From the IMG/VR virus record IMGVR_UViG_3300008952_000034, positions 1-64,000 of that record: DNA of 64,000 nt, one strand, 5' to 3'. The notes below the pieces were generated by a model. That model was given only the letters and a program-made list of their open reading frames with translations, was not told the origin of the DNA and searched no databases. How positions within the stretch are numbered: the first letter of the stretch is position 1; every line of letters starts with the position of its first letter. The DNA comes from a virus. Made by a program: the position numbers and the translations under genes. Below, piece after piece: positions 8,567 through 15,916 of the stretch.

Positions 8567-9364
8567 CTACTCTTTTCTCATACCATTAAACACTGTTATT
8601 TTGAGTTTTGAATTATCTGCGTCAATTGATTTAAACATATCAAAATCAATATTTAATTTGTCTAATAATTTATCCATTGCCCGTACATCTTTTGGTAAAC
8701 ACATACCTCCATATCCTTTTAGGTCATCATTTACATCTAGGTATGTGTCTTTGCATCTGCCGCCTTTAACAAAAGCATTTTTAATTTTGGTATAATCACA
8801 ATTGGTTTTTTCACATAACTCATTCATTATGTTTGCAAAATTAATCTTGGTAGCGGCAAATACATTGTTATAATATTTTAAAATCTCTGCTTCGGTTGGT
8901 TTTAATCTTACTTTATCTTTTGGATAATGTCTGTGTGCTTCTACAATTTTTTGGTAAACAAAAGGATCGTTTGTTCCAACTGCAAGTACATTATGATTAT
9001 TAACAAAATCATCTTCTGCACAACGTTCTCTTAAAAACTCTGGAACAAAACAAATAGTTAAATCAGTAAAAGTGTCAATGGTTTGTTGTGTAAATCCACA
9101 TTCAACAGTAGACTTAATTGCTATTATGCCTTTATATTTTAACTGTTCTAACTCTTGTATTACTGCTGTAATAATTGATGTATCGCAACTGCCATCATCT
9201 CCTTGGGGTGTTGGTACACATATAAAAACTATTTCAGTATCAATAACATCTTTAACTTGAGATTGTAATTTAAGATCATGACATACAACAGTATGATTTA
9301 ATTTTTCAAATCCGTTTTTAATTGCTGTACCTACTACACCTACTCCTACGATACCTATTTTCAT
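8567..9364 (-). CDS. UDP-glucose/GDP-mannose dehydrogenase family protein (short form)
   Basis: 265 aa NAD-dependent nucleotide-sugar 6-dehydrogenase-like protein. Rossmann motif IGIVGVGVVG at the N-terminus, FICVPTP near residue 50, the conserved glutamate region IAIKSTVECG, and the catalytic cysteine in YGGMCLPKD near 220. Family members usually exceed 390 aa; the C-terminal sugar-nucleotide-binding domain is missing, so it may act in a non-canonical way. It overlaps the epimerase by 4 nt or less, in one operon with the glycosyltransferase. Confidence 0.85.
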   Translation of the reverse strand: MKIGIVGVGVVGTAIKNGFEKLNHTVVCHDLKLQSQVKDVIDTEIVFICVPTPQGDDGSCDTSIITAVIQELEQLKYKGIIAIKSTVECGFTQQTIDTFTDLTICFVPEFLRERCAEDDFVNNHNVLAVGTNDPFVYQKIVEAHRHYPKDKVRLKPTEAEILKYYNNVFAATKINFANIMNELCEKTNCDYTKIKNAFVKGGRCKDTYLDVNDDLKGYGGMCLPKDVRAMDKLLDKLNIDFDMFKSIDADNSKLKITVFNGMRKE

Positions 9365-10218
9365 CTTAGAGCCTCTATTGTTTTTGCGAGTCCTTTATGT
9401 AAAGGAGTATAATCATCAAACATTATCAACTCTCGTAATTGTTTAGTATCCGGACATCTACGTTTAGCACTACCTTCTGGTCCTTTATTAATTTTAAGTT
9501 TGGTAGGATCAACTCCCATTATATCTAAAATACATTTAGCAACATCTTCTATTTGTGTTTCTTCTTGTCTTCCTACGTTTACAATTTTATTTTTTGTATT
9601 TTTTACTAACTCGTGTGTTAGAAAAACTACATCATCAATGTAACAAAAACTTCTTGTATCGTTTCCATTAATATAATATTCTCCTTGTTTAACACGTTCA
9701 ACAAATTCACTTATAAAATGATCTTTTTGTTTGGGACCATATACATTAAAATAACGCAACACTAACCAGTCAAGTCCACAATTAGCAATTAAATTTTCAC
9801 CTAATGCTTTTGGTATACTATAACTCCATCTAGGATTTGTAATATCATTAAACATTACAGGAACATTTTCATCTGTAGGTACAGGATATAATTCTTTATC
9901 TATTGCTCCGTTAAAAATTTCACAAGTGCTTGTAAAAACAAATTTAGTATTTGTATTTTTATATCTTTCAATTAAGTTAAATGTTGGCAATGTATTGTTA
10001 AACGAAACTTCTGTTGGCGTTTTATAAAATAAACCTGTGCCGTTTGTTGCCGCCATATGTACAACAACATCGCAATCTGGCATACCACTTGTTACTGCTT
10101 TATCTTTAAGATCTTGTCCGTCTGCTGAATCATACGTAACCACTTCATGATAATTTTTTATAAAGTCATAATAGTGCGAACCAATAAATCCTTTGTGTCC
10201 TGTTAATACTATTTTCAT
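9361..10218 (-). CDS. NAD-dependent epimerase/dehydratase
   Basis: 285 aa extended SDR. TGHKGFIGSHY at the N-terminus binds NAD and YSIPK (YxxxK) near residue 140 is catalytic, with NVYGPKQ downstream as in sugar-nucleotide 4-epimerases and dehydratases. The ATG at 10218 overlaps the stop of the preceding glycosyltransferase (TAATG), so this start is preferred over an in-frame TTG upstream. It works with the flanking dehydrogenase to prepare an activated sugar. Confidence 0.88.
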   Translation of the reverse strand: MKIVLTGHKGFIGSHYYDFIKNYHEVVTYDSADGQDLKDKAVTSGMPDCDVVVHMAATNGTGLFYKTPTEVSFNNTLPTFNLIERYKNTNTKFVFTSTCEIFNGAIDKELYPVPTDENVPVMFNDITNPRWSYSIPKALGENLIANCGLDWLVLRYFNVYGPKQKDHFISEFVERVKQGEYYINGNDTRSFCYIDDVVFLTHELVKNTKNKIVNVGRQEETQIEDVAKCILDIMGVDPTKLKINKGPEGSAKRRCPDTKQLRELIMFDDYTPLHKGLAKTIEALR

Positions 10219-11021
10219 TATTTCCAATACAATTGTTCTGTTCTTTCACTTTTAATTTTGTCTTTAAAATCTTCTATGCTTGATTTACCTTGTGCTTTTC
10301 TATTGTCTCCTTTGAGATGATCCATAAATGTTCCTAATATCGAATTAACAAAAGGATGTTTTTTACCTAATCCAGATTCTCCTGTTATATCGTTACTAGA
10401 AGTACTATACTTGTTTTCAATTTCTTTTCTTGCAATATCAAATGTAAAACAATCTACCTGATATTCTAATTCAAACATCTTGCCTGATGTATATAAATTT
10501 TCAAACACATCTGCAAATTTTTTTATGTTAGGGTGTTGCAAATTATACATAATAAACCCTGTTTCAGAAAAAGGTAATCGTTTATTATTTGGTCTTCCTA
10601 TATATGCACACAAGTTATTATCTGGTAATAACTCTTCTAGTTTTTGCATTGGTGGCGTATCAAATGTAAGTGTATCTGCATCTATAAAAATTATTTTATC
10701 TGCTTTACTGTTTCTTATCATATGACACTGTGCAAATACTTTGTAACAATGTTTTATTGCATTATATCTAAAATCTTTTTTATCATTTCTTATTCCGTTT
10801 GCTTTGGGGGTGTTATACCGATCTAAGTATGGTTTAAGTTCTGGACATACTTCAAATATATCATATTCTTTTACTCTATCTAAACGCAAATTGGGCTGAA
10901 TGTTTTCACAATACAAATGTATTTTGACTTCTTGTGGCCAATACTTTAGAAATGTTTTTACCATTCTTTCTCCATACGAATGCCATCCTGCTTCGTGAAA
11001 CGTAGTAAAAATTTCTATCAT
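10218..11021 (-). CDS. Glycosyltransferase-like protein (paralogue 1 of 3)
   Basis: 267 aa. IFIDADTLTFD near residue 115 holds the DxD metal motif, and HPFVNSILGTFMDHLKG near the C-terminus is shared almost word for word with the protein at 19666 and weakly with that at 21695. The N-terminal TFHEAGWHSYGERMVKTF is also shared. The ATG at 11021 lies 6 nt after a TAAATA box, which decides this start over the TTG two codons upstream. Confidence 0.72.
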   Translation of the reverse strand: MIEIFTTFHEAGWHSYGERMVKTFLKYWPQEVKIHLYCENIQPNLRLDRVKEYDIFEVCPELKPYLDRYNTPKANGIRNDKKDFRYNAIKHCYKVFAQCHMIRNSKADKIIFIDADTLTFDTPPMQKLEELLPDNNLCAYIGRPNNKRLPFSETGFIMYNLQHPNIKKFADVFENLYTSGKMFELEYQVDCFTFDIARKEIENKYSTSSNDITGESGLGKKHPFVNSILGTFMDHLKGDNRKAQGKSSIEDFKDKIKSERTEQLYWK

Positions 11022-11027
11022 TGTCAA

Positions 11028-11033
11028 TATTTA
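11028..11033 (-). promoter_or_regulatory. TAAATA late promoter box
   Basis: AGTAAATA on the minus strand, 6 nt from the glycosyltransferase ATG at 11021; predicts a leaderless or nearly leaderless message for the 11021-8567 operon. Confidence 0.6.
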
Positions 11034-11084
11034 CTACAAAAATATTATTGGTTACTATTTCTTATAACCATAAGTAAACTTACT

Positions 11085-11270
11085 ATGAGAGATAAAATAC
11101 ACCTAATTAAACATTCAAAAAAACTTGCTGAAAGTAAAAAAGAAAAAACACTATTCAGAACTCAACGTCACCCCGTTGAAGCTGGCGCCCATGGTACTCT
11201 TAATTACACAATTAAAAAAGGTGTAAATAAGAACAAAATTGCTGACAATAAAATCATTAAAAGCAAATAA
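11085..11270 (+). CDS. Small basic hypothetical protein
   Basis: 61 aa, strongly basic (many K), with PVEAGAHGTLNYTIKKG in the middle. No family recognised. The ATG follows an AGTAAACTTACT palindrome rather than a normal ribosome-binding site. Confidence 0.5.
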   Translation: MRDKIHLIKHSKKLAESKKEKTLFRTQRHPVEAGAHGTLNYTIKKGVNKNKIADNKIIKSK

Positions 11271-11290
11271 AAGTCCTACATTACCAATTG

Positions 11291-11296
11291 TAAATA
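11291..11296 (+). promoter_or_regulatory. TAAATA late promoter box
   Basis: GTAAATA box 9 nt before the ATG at 11306, the loosest spacing of the series. Confidence 0.4.
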
Positions 11297-11305
11297 ATCG
11301 TGTAT

Positions 11306-11470
11306 ATGAAAAAGATGTTAAAAAAATTTTGGGATTGGAAAATAAAACTAATCCGTGACTATCCGGTTTGGTGTGCGTATGCGGCATGGCTGGAAGGAAT
11401 AATTATTGGGCTTTTAATTTACCATTACTTCCTAATAGAAAAATTAAGTTGCTGTGGAGTATATGGATAA
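11306..11470 (+). CDS. Small membrane protein
   Basis: 54 aa with a lysine-rich N-terminus and one membrane segment (about residues 24-44, AWLEGIIIGLLIYHYFL). It overlaps the next lipoprotein gene by 8 nt. No family recognised. Confidence 0.55.
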   Translation: MKKMLKKFWDWKIKLIRDYPVWCAYAAWLEGIIIGLLIYHYFLIEKLSCCGVYG

Positions 11471-11717
11471 AAAATTAGAACGAAATATAATACGGGCTCT
11501 CACTATAATATTAATTCTAATTGGCGTGTTTGGTTGTGCATCTGTTAAACCTATTACTAACTTAAAAACTAAAGAGATCACTACGCTCGATACCATATCA
11601 AAAATACCAACAATTGTTAGTGTATTAGGTTGTATGTTTGCACCGGGTAGTCCTAATTGTGACAAAGATATAAAAGACAAACCAGTATCGGCTATAACCG
11701 ATGCTGAAGTTGACTAA
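11463..11717 (+). CDS. Putative lipoprotein
   Basis: 84 aa with a signal peptide ending in a lipobox (LIGVFGCAS, Cys about residue 24) and a second conserved-looking LGCMFAPGSPNCDK. The ATG at 11463 is preferred over a GTG at 11454. It is coupled to the preceding membrane protein. Possibly exported to the envelope; role unknown. Confidence 0.6.
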   Translation: MDKKLERNIIRALTIILILIGVFGCASVKPITNLKTKEITTLDTISKIPTIVSVLGCMFAPGSPNCDKDIKDKPVSAITDAEVD

Positions 11718-12028
11718 ATCGCTAATCTATTTTTATCAAAATCAATATCTAATAATTCGTCTGGCTTACCGTTTGGATATGATGGTTCGATTGTAAACTC
11801 TTCTCCTGTAAGATCATTCTTACAACCTGCTAATAACCAATCCCATTTAAAATTACCATCTACAACAAATTCCCAAAGCACATCATACGTTCCATTATCT
11901 CTAGTTTGTAAAAGTAATTCTTTTTTACAATCTTCCATTGTATTATATGTTTGTTGCATTTGAAACGTTTGTTGAGTATCGATTGGATTTTGTGTTATCA
12001 GATATGCTAAAATTAAAATTTTGTACAT
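11714..12028 (-). CDS. Putative exported protein
   Basis: 104 aa with a short hydrophobic N-terminus (YKILILAYLI) that looks like a signal peptide, then TMEDCKKELL and LLAGCKNDL with two cysteines that may form a disulfide. Converges with the lipoprotein before it (4-nt overlap). Unknown function. Confidence 0.55.
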   Translation of the reverse strand: MYKILILAYLITQNPIDTQQTFQMQQTYNTMEDCKKELLLQTRDNGTYDVLWEFVVDGNFKWDWLLAGCKNDLTGEEFTIEPSYPNGKPDELLDIDFDKNRLAI

Positions 12029-12259
12029 CTATGAAAGATTAGCTGGCTTTTTTGGAAAATGTAATTCTAAAATATGTTGAAAGGGGGTTTTACCTGTTTG
12101 TTCATGCACTCCTGCTTGAATTGCACTAGAAATTATACCTGGTTGGTAATTTCCTGTAGCTATACTTGTTATTGAACTTGTTGTGATGCTACCCACTAAT
12201 GGTAATGCACAACCATTTAAAAACGTTATTACTAGTAATGCACCAACGATACGTTTCAT
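12029..12259 (-). CDS. Putative lipoprotein
   Basis: 76 aa with lipobox signal peptide (VITFLNGCALP), followed by TSSITSIATGNYQPG. Middle gene of a three-gene leftward set of small exported proteins that starts at 12471. Role unknown. Confidence 0.6.
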   Translation of the reverse strand: MKRIVGALLVITFLNGCALPLVGSITTSSITSIATGNYQPGIISSAIQAGVHEQTGKTPFQHILELHFPKKPANLS

Positions 12260-12279
12260 AGTGTTTTATTTGGGCCAAA

Positions 12280-12471
12280 CTACTCTGCAATTAAAGCACA
12301 GTTTTCTGTGTTGGCTTCCAATCCTTGATTTTTATCATATATCCAAAGGTATGAATATACAACTTCGTTACCGTTCACGGTACACTTTTTACCAAATGCG
12401 AGTTTTGGGTTTTTAATAGATCCACATCCTACTAGTAAAAGTGTTGTTAATATAATTAATATATTTTTCAT
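12280..12471 (-). CDS. Putative lipoprotein
   Basis: 63 aa with lipobox LTTLLLVGCGSIK (Cys about residue 16) and two further cysteines. First gene after the sigma70-type promoter at 12509-12536. Confidence 0.6.
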   Translation of the reverse strand: MKNILIILTTLLLVGCGSIKNPKLAFGKKCTVNGNEVVYSYLWIYDKNQGLEANTENCALIAE

Positions 12472-12508
12472 ATACGTCCTGTAATATTATTTATCATAAT
12501 ATACTACT

Positions 12509-12536
12509 ATAATAGCACATCTTCAAACATTGTCAA
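12509..12536 (-). promoter_or_regulatory. Sigma70-type promoter of the early family
   Basis: Minus strand TTGACA, 16-bp spacer, TGC-TATTAT (extended -10). Same architecture as the early promoters of 26-42 kb. It would drive the three exported proteins 12471-11714. Confidence 0.7.
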
Positions 12537-12616
12537 CCCGGTAATAATTGTATACTGTTAAGATCTCTAGGAAAAATACGATAAATATACACGTATATAA
12601 ATTTAGGGAGAATATT

Positions 12617-12730
12617 ATGTTATTTACAATTGGACTAGTTTTGGGATTTGTAATAGGGTGGTATGTTAACGAGAAAGTTGAAAATCTTGCTGACAAGGCA
12701 AATCCATTAAAATGGTTTAAAAAAAAGTAA
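12617..12730 (+). CDS. Mini membrane protein
   Basis: 37 aa: one membrane segment (LFTIGLVLGFVIGWYV) and a lysine-rich tail ending FKKK. A GGGAG ribosome-binding site 7 nt upstream sets the start. First of a chain of tiny rightward genes ending at the radical SAM gene at 13776. Confidence 0.55.
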   Translation: MLFTIGLVLGFVIGWYVNEKVENLADKANPLKWFKKK

Positions 12731-12742
12731 TAAGGAGTAATT

Positions 12743-12916
12743 ATGTTGGAAGAGCTTAAAAAATGGATTATTGCCATTGCAAACGATTTTTGTAATAGTT
12801 CAATTGCAACCTCAGGTACAATCTGCGACGAAACTGTTGAAACTGCAGGTGCGATCTGTGATGGAACTCGTAAAGCTAATGCCGAATTTGTTAAAGCAAT
12901 CATGGGCAAAGAGTAA
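12743..12916 (+). CDS. Small hypothetical protein with internal repeat
   Basis: 57 aa. Two similar units, TSGTICDETVE and TAGAICDGTRK, follow an amphipathic LEELKKWIIAI start. AAGGAG lies 7 nt upstream. No family recognised. Confidence 0.55.
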   Translation: MLEELKKWIIAIANDFCNSSIATSGTICDETVETAGAICDGTRKANAEFVKAIMGKE

Positions 12917-12936
12917 GTAACAGAAGGAGAAAACTT

Positions 12937-13092
12937 ATGTGGAAACCAAATCTTAAAGGATTAACCGATAAGATCAAGAATGTTGGTACTAAAGTTACTG
13001 GCGCTGGAAAAGGGCTAGGAACTAAGGCTAAGAATCTTGGTAAAGGTTCTGTAGACAAAGTTAAAAAACTAAACCCATTTAAAAAAAAATAA
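12937..13092 (+). CDS. Small Lys/Gly-rich peptide
   Basis: 51 aa, about one third lysine and glycine, with repeated KGLGTK/KNLGKG units and a C-terminal KLNPFKKK that resembles the NPLKWFKKK tail of the peptide at 12617. AGAAGGAG ribosome-binding site. It may bind membranes or nucleic acid; this is inference from composition. Confidence 0.5.
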   Translation: MWKPNLKGLTDKIKNVGTKVTGAGKGLGTKAKNLGKGSVDKVKKLNPFKKK

Positions 13093-13103
13093 GGAGGAAT
13101 CTT

Positions 13104-13247
13104 ATGTGGAAATGGCTTGAAAAAGTACTTGGCACATCTGAGCAACCTTTAATACTAACCAAGGAGGTAAAACCTAAATTGAAAACTTATAAAATTAAAG
13201 GAAGAACTTATTACCTTCGAAAAACGAAAAAGAAAGATAAAAAATAA
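13104..13247 (+). CDS. Small basic peptide (MW start)
   Basis: 47 aa: WKWLEKVLG amphipathic start, then IKGRTYYLRKTKKK basic tail. Strong AAGGAGG ribosome-binding site. Shares the MWxWL(E/K)K start with the next gene, so the two are probably paralogues. Confidence 0.5.
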   Translation: MWKWLEKVLGTSEQPLILTKEVKPKLKTYKIKGRTYYLRKTKKKDKK

Positions 13248-13250
13248 AAT

Positions 13251-13421
13251 ATGTGGACATGGTTAAAAAAAATAATTAGTGCTGAAGCAGTAGTTTTAGA
13301 TAAAAAACCTAAACGTGCAAGAACTAAACGTGGACGCTATAAAGGTGATAACAAATCTACTAAAGACTACAACGAAGCATGGGTTGGCGGCAAAGCGCCT
13401 AAAAGAAAACGAAGACGGTAG
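13251..13421 (+). CDS. Small basic peptide (MW start)
   Basis: 56 aa starting MWTWLKKIIS and ending in KAPKRKRRR; strongly basic. The ATG is 3 nt after the previous stop, so translation is probably coupled. Confidence 0.5.
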   Translation: MWTWLKKIISAEAVVLDKKPKRARTKRGRYKGDNKSTKDYNEAWVGGKAPKRKRRR

Positions 13422-13488
13422 TTGGCAAATACTAGACATCCTTGGCCAACACGAACAAGCCTATAGAGAAAAGAAATCCTGGGAGTAA
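13345..13488 (+). CDS. Possible small protein overlapping the previous gene
   Basis: 47-aa frame from a GTG, +1 to the MW peptide and overlapping it by 77 nt. The C-terminal half (GSWQILDILGQHEQ) reads as a normal coding segment where no other gene lies, which is the only reason to list it. A programmed frameshift from the previous gene is another explanation. Confidence 0.35.
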   Translation: MITNLLKTTTKHGLAAKRLKENEDGSWQILDILGQHEQAYREKKSWE

Positions 13489-13499
13489 TTAATCATCAA

Positions 13500-13628
13500 A
13501 TGAAAAAAAATTATAATGAATGGGAACGGATAAGTGTCTGGACTTTACGTGTTATGGTAGCAATGGCTTTTATTCTTGCATTTCTTATTATTACTGGAAA
13601 AATCGATTTATGGCTTGGATTAAATTAA
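13500..13628 (+). CDS. Mini membrane protein
   Basis: 42 aa with a charged N-terminus and one membrane segment (LRVMVAMAFILAFLII). It overlaps the lipoprotein gene at 13610 by 19 nt. Confidence 0.5.
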   Translation: MKKNYNEWERISVWTLRVMVAMAFILAFLIITGKIDLWLGLN

Positions 13629-13771
13629 CAATATTAACATTATTACTATGTGTTGCCTGTGCAAAAACAAATCAAACTTTTATACTCGACCCTTCAATTA
13701 CATATCCTGAAGAAAGAAATGTTGCTGTTGCCTGGCCTGTTCTTCCCGTTACTATAGAAGAAATTAAATAA
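13610..13771 (+). CDS. Putative small lipoprotein
   Basis: 53 aa: signal peptide with lipobox-like LLLCVACAK, then a proline-rich segment ending VTIEEIK. Its final codons contain the TAAATA box of the next gene. Confidence 0.5.
   Translation: MAWIKLTILTLLLCVACAKTNQTFILDPSITYPEERNVAVAWPVLPVTIEEIK
13765..13770 (+). promoter_or_regulatory. TAAATA late promoter box
   Basis: ATTAAATA lies across the end of the preceding gene and exactly 5 nt before the ATG at 13776, predicting transcription from the start codon itself. Confidence 0.6.
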
Positions 13772-13775
13772 TACT

Positions 13776-14786
13776 ATGTCGTTGATATATTCACCAATTC
13801 CGGTTTGTCTGGCATTTGAACCAATCAATTTATGTAATGCTCAATGTTTTTGTTGTCCATATACTGAATTTGCTACGGATAAAACGTTTATAAAACAAAA
13901 AATGTCAGTAGAACAAATAACACAATTAATGGATGATTGGGGTAATTTACTAAGAAAACATAATATAAAACCGTGGTCGGTTTCTGTTTTGCCGTGGCGA
14001 TATTCAGATCCTTTACTCAACCCCCATTTAGATACTGTATTACAATTAGCAGACAAGCATAAAACAAGAGTAAGTCTTACAACAAATGCTATATCGTTTG
14101 GTAAACGACAATGTGACCTTTTACAAAAATATAGTCATACATTAACAAAAATATTCATTTCAGTAATAGGATTTACTGAAAAAGAAGTATGGGAACAAAT
14201 GAAAGTTCACAGAAAAAAAGTGTTTCAAAGTTTAGAATTTGTAAGAGATAACTACCCTAATCTATCTAAGTTGATGAAAATTGCTATTAAAAATAGAAGC
14301 CAGGATCTTCCTCCAGGAGATACAGTAGAGGAATATGCAAAAAGAACATTAGGAAAAGCTACAGGAAAAGGTAATTGGATGAGTAATAGATTAGGAAAAG
14401 GAGATGCCGTTTGGGCGAAGCCTGTTAAATGGAATCCGGGTCCTAACAGTTTTGTTAATGGGTGTGGCCTAACTCCCGGAAAAATATTAAATCGTTTAGA
14501 AATCATGGTTAATGGTCGAGCGGCCCTTTGTTGTGATATGTCTTATGATCGTAATCATCCTATTGAGCAAACAAATTACGGTAATGTGTTCGATATTGGT
14601 ATTGAGGGTGTTTGGGCTAACTTAACAAAACAACACCAACTAATATACGATCAAAAGTATTCTGAAAAGAAACTAGGATTAATATGCAATAACTGTGATA
14701 GGTCTGGAATAAGCAGTATGGGTTGGAAACTTAAAGACACTATACAACGCCAACAAAAGTATAAAAGAAAGTTTTTTGATAGATAG
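13776..14786 (+). CDS. Radical SAM/SPASM protein
   Basis: 336 aa. The cluster motif CNAQCFCC stands near residue 19, and the C-terminal part carries SPASM-like cysteines (NGCGLTPG, ALCCDMS and LICNNCD). This layout, SAM domain first and SPASM last, differs from the other four radical SAM proteins here. SPASM enzymes often modify peptides. The gene follows a run of tiny peptide genes, which may or may not be substrates. Leaderless start predicted. Confidence 0.85.
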   Translation: MSLIYSPIPVCLAFEPINLCNAQCFCCPYTEFATDKTFIKQKMSVEQITQLMDDWGNLLRKHNIKPWSVSVLPWRYSDPLLNPHLDTVLQLADKHKTRVSLTTNAISFGKRQCDLLQKYSHTLTKIFISVIGFTEKEVWEQMKVHRKKVFQSLEFVRDNYPNLSKLMKIAIKNRSQDLPPGDTVEEYAKRTLGKATGKGNWMSNRLGKGDAVWAKPVKWNPGPNSFVNGCGLTPGKILNRLEIMVNGRAALCCDMSYDRNHPIEQTNYGNVFDIGIEGVWANLTKQHQLIYDQKYSEKKLGLICNNCDRSGISSMGWKLKDTIQRQQKYKRKFFDR

Positions 14787-14798
14787 CATATAAAATAA

Positions 14799-14922
14799 TT
14801 TACAAAATTTACAATTTGTAAATTCTTTACAAAAAAGTTGTAAATTTATTTACATCGTTTACAACGTACGACTTGATTTTTAACCATTTTTCTATTAATT
14901 TACAATAAATAAATTTTGTAAA
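14799..14922 (+). repeat. Cluster of TTTACAA/TTGTAAA sites
   Basis: Eight copies of TTTACAA in either orientation (14799, 14808, 14816r, 14826, 14838r, 14858, 14899, 14916r) plus one TTTACAT (14849) within 124 bp of 80% AT DNA, several forming inverted pairs such as TTTACAATTTGTAAA. No gene fits here. Resembles a multi-site operator or an AT-rich opening region. Confidence 0.65.
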
Positions 14923-14930
14923 GAAATTTT

Positions 14931-15128
14931 ATGAAAAAAGAAAAAGAAACAAGTAACTGTGTAATACGTGATGACAATCACGATTGGGGTGGTGCGGAAC
15001 CTGTAATTGAATACTCACCAATGCCGGAAGAAATAATTAAAGATGCTGATACTTTGCTAAACGAGTTACTTAAAAAATTTCCAGAAATTCATATCGACGA
15101 ACCTATGAATTGGCCTTTTCGTAGTTAA
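14931..15128 (+). CDS. Small acidic hypothetical protein
   Basis: 65 aa, acidic, with DDNHDWGGAEP in the middle. Located directly after the TTTACAA repeat cluster, so its expression is the most likely target of those sites. Convergent with the oxygenase gene. Confidence 0.5.
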   Translation: MKKEKETSNCVIRDDNHDWGGAEPVIEYSPMPEEIIKDADTLLNELLKKFPEIHIDEPMNWPFRS

Positions 15129-15131
15129 TTT

Positions 15132-15698
15132 TTATTCAATTATAGTAGCAATAAAATGAACACGGTGTTCGTGTCCACCATTAAGTGCAGTATGATATTT
15201 GGTATTATCAGTTATCCATGCATGGCCATCTGCTTTTAAATGTCGAGCTTCATTATCCACGACAGCAATACAACCCGGATTAGTTACAATCGGAATATGC
15301 AACCTACGTTCAGGATCACGATGCCATCTAATAACTGTCAATGAATTCTTCCAAACAAGTCTTGTTCTGCCGAGCTTGTACTTTGTTGATAAAGAATCGT
15401 ATACGTGTTTAAAGTATGTATGTTCTAATACTTTCACAAACTGACTGTACTTTGCTTCGTCTACTAACTCTAGTCTTTGTTGTTCTTTGTAGTTGTTATC
15501 GTATTCCCAATAACGACCTAACACATTACCGCCCGTGATAGAATTTTTATCTCCTGGTACTTGCGTTAAGCAAATTGCACCACCGTCATTTGTATCGCCA
15601 TAATATTGCTGTTGTTGAACTATACTTTCACACTCTTTAAGAGCTGTTTGCATTTTATCAACGTCAAACATAAATGGTGTTATCTCAAAATTTTGCAT
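15132..15698 (-). CDS. Aspartyl/asparaginyl beta-hydroxylase-like 2OG oxygenase
   Basis: 188 aa. VIRWHRDPERRLHIPIVTNP near residue 122 gives the first iron ligand (HRD) and the typical RLHIP strand, while NTKYHTALNGG near 165 gives the distal histidine and HRVHFIATI the 2-oxoglutarate-binding arginine. Fold and motif order match the aspartyl beta-hydroxylase/2OG-Fe(II) superfamily. Target unknown; it stands in an operon with glutamine synthetase. Confidence 0.75.
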   Translation of the reverse strand: MQNFEITPFMFDVDKMQTALKECESIVQQQQYYGDTNDGGAICLTQVPGDKNSITGGNVLGRYWEYDNNYKEQQRLELVDEAKYSQFVKVLEHTYFKHVYDSLSTKYKLGRTRLVWKNSLTVIRWHRDPERRLHIPIVTNPGCIAVVDNEARHLKADGHAWITDNTKYHTALNGGHEHRVHFIATIIE

Positions 15699-15700
15699 CT

Positions 15701-15916
15701 TTACTTACTGTGTGGAGGTAATTTCTTTTCAACCCACCAACGATGCTTACGTGTAATGGGATCGTACTTACGTACTTTTAACTTTTGATTTTTCTTTTCA
15801 CCTTTATTAGGTTTCATTGCATAATAATAAAATGCGTGATCTTTTGAATCTGAATCTTCTGGAACTAGTCTTACTTTAGTATAAGGTCGTTTAGTTTTTG
15901 GTTTATCTGCTGGCAT
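15701..15916 (-). CDS. Small basic hypothetical protein
   Basis: 71 aa, Lys/Arg-rich, with KVRKYDPITRKHRWWVEKKLP near the C-terminus. Its ATG overlaps the stop of glutamine synthetase by one base, so it is co-translated with it. It could be a nucleic-acid-binding or regulatory partner, but no family is recognised. Confidence 0.55.
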   Translation of the reverse strand: MPADKPKTKRPYTKVRLVPEDSDSKDHAFYYYAMKPNKGEKKNQKLKVRKYDPITRKHRWWVEKKLPPHSK

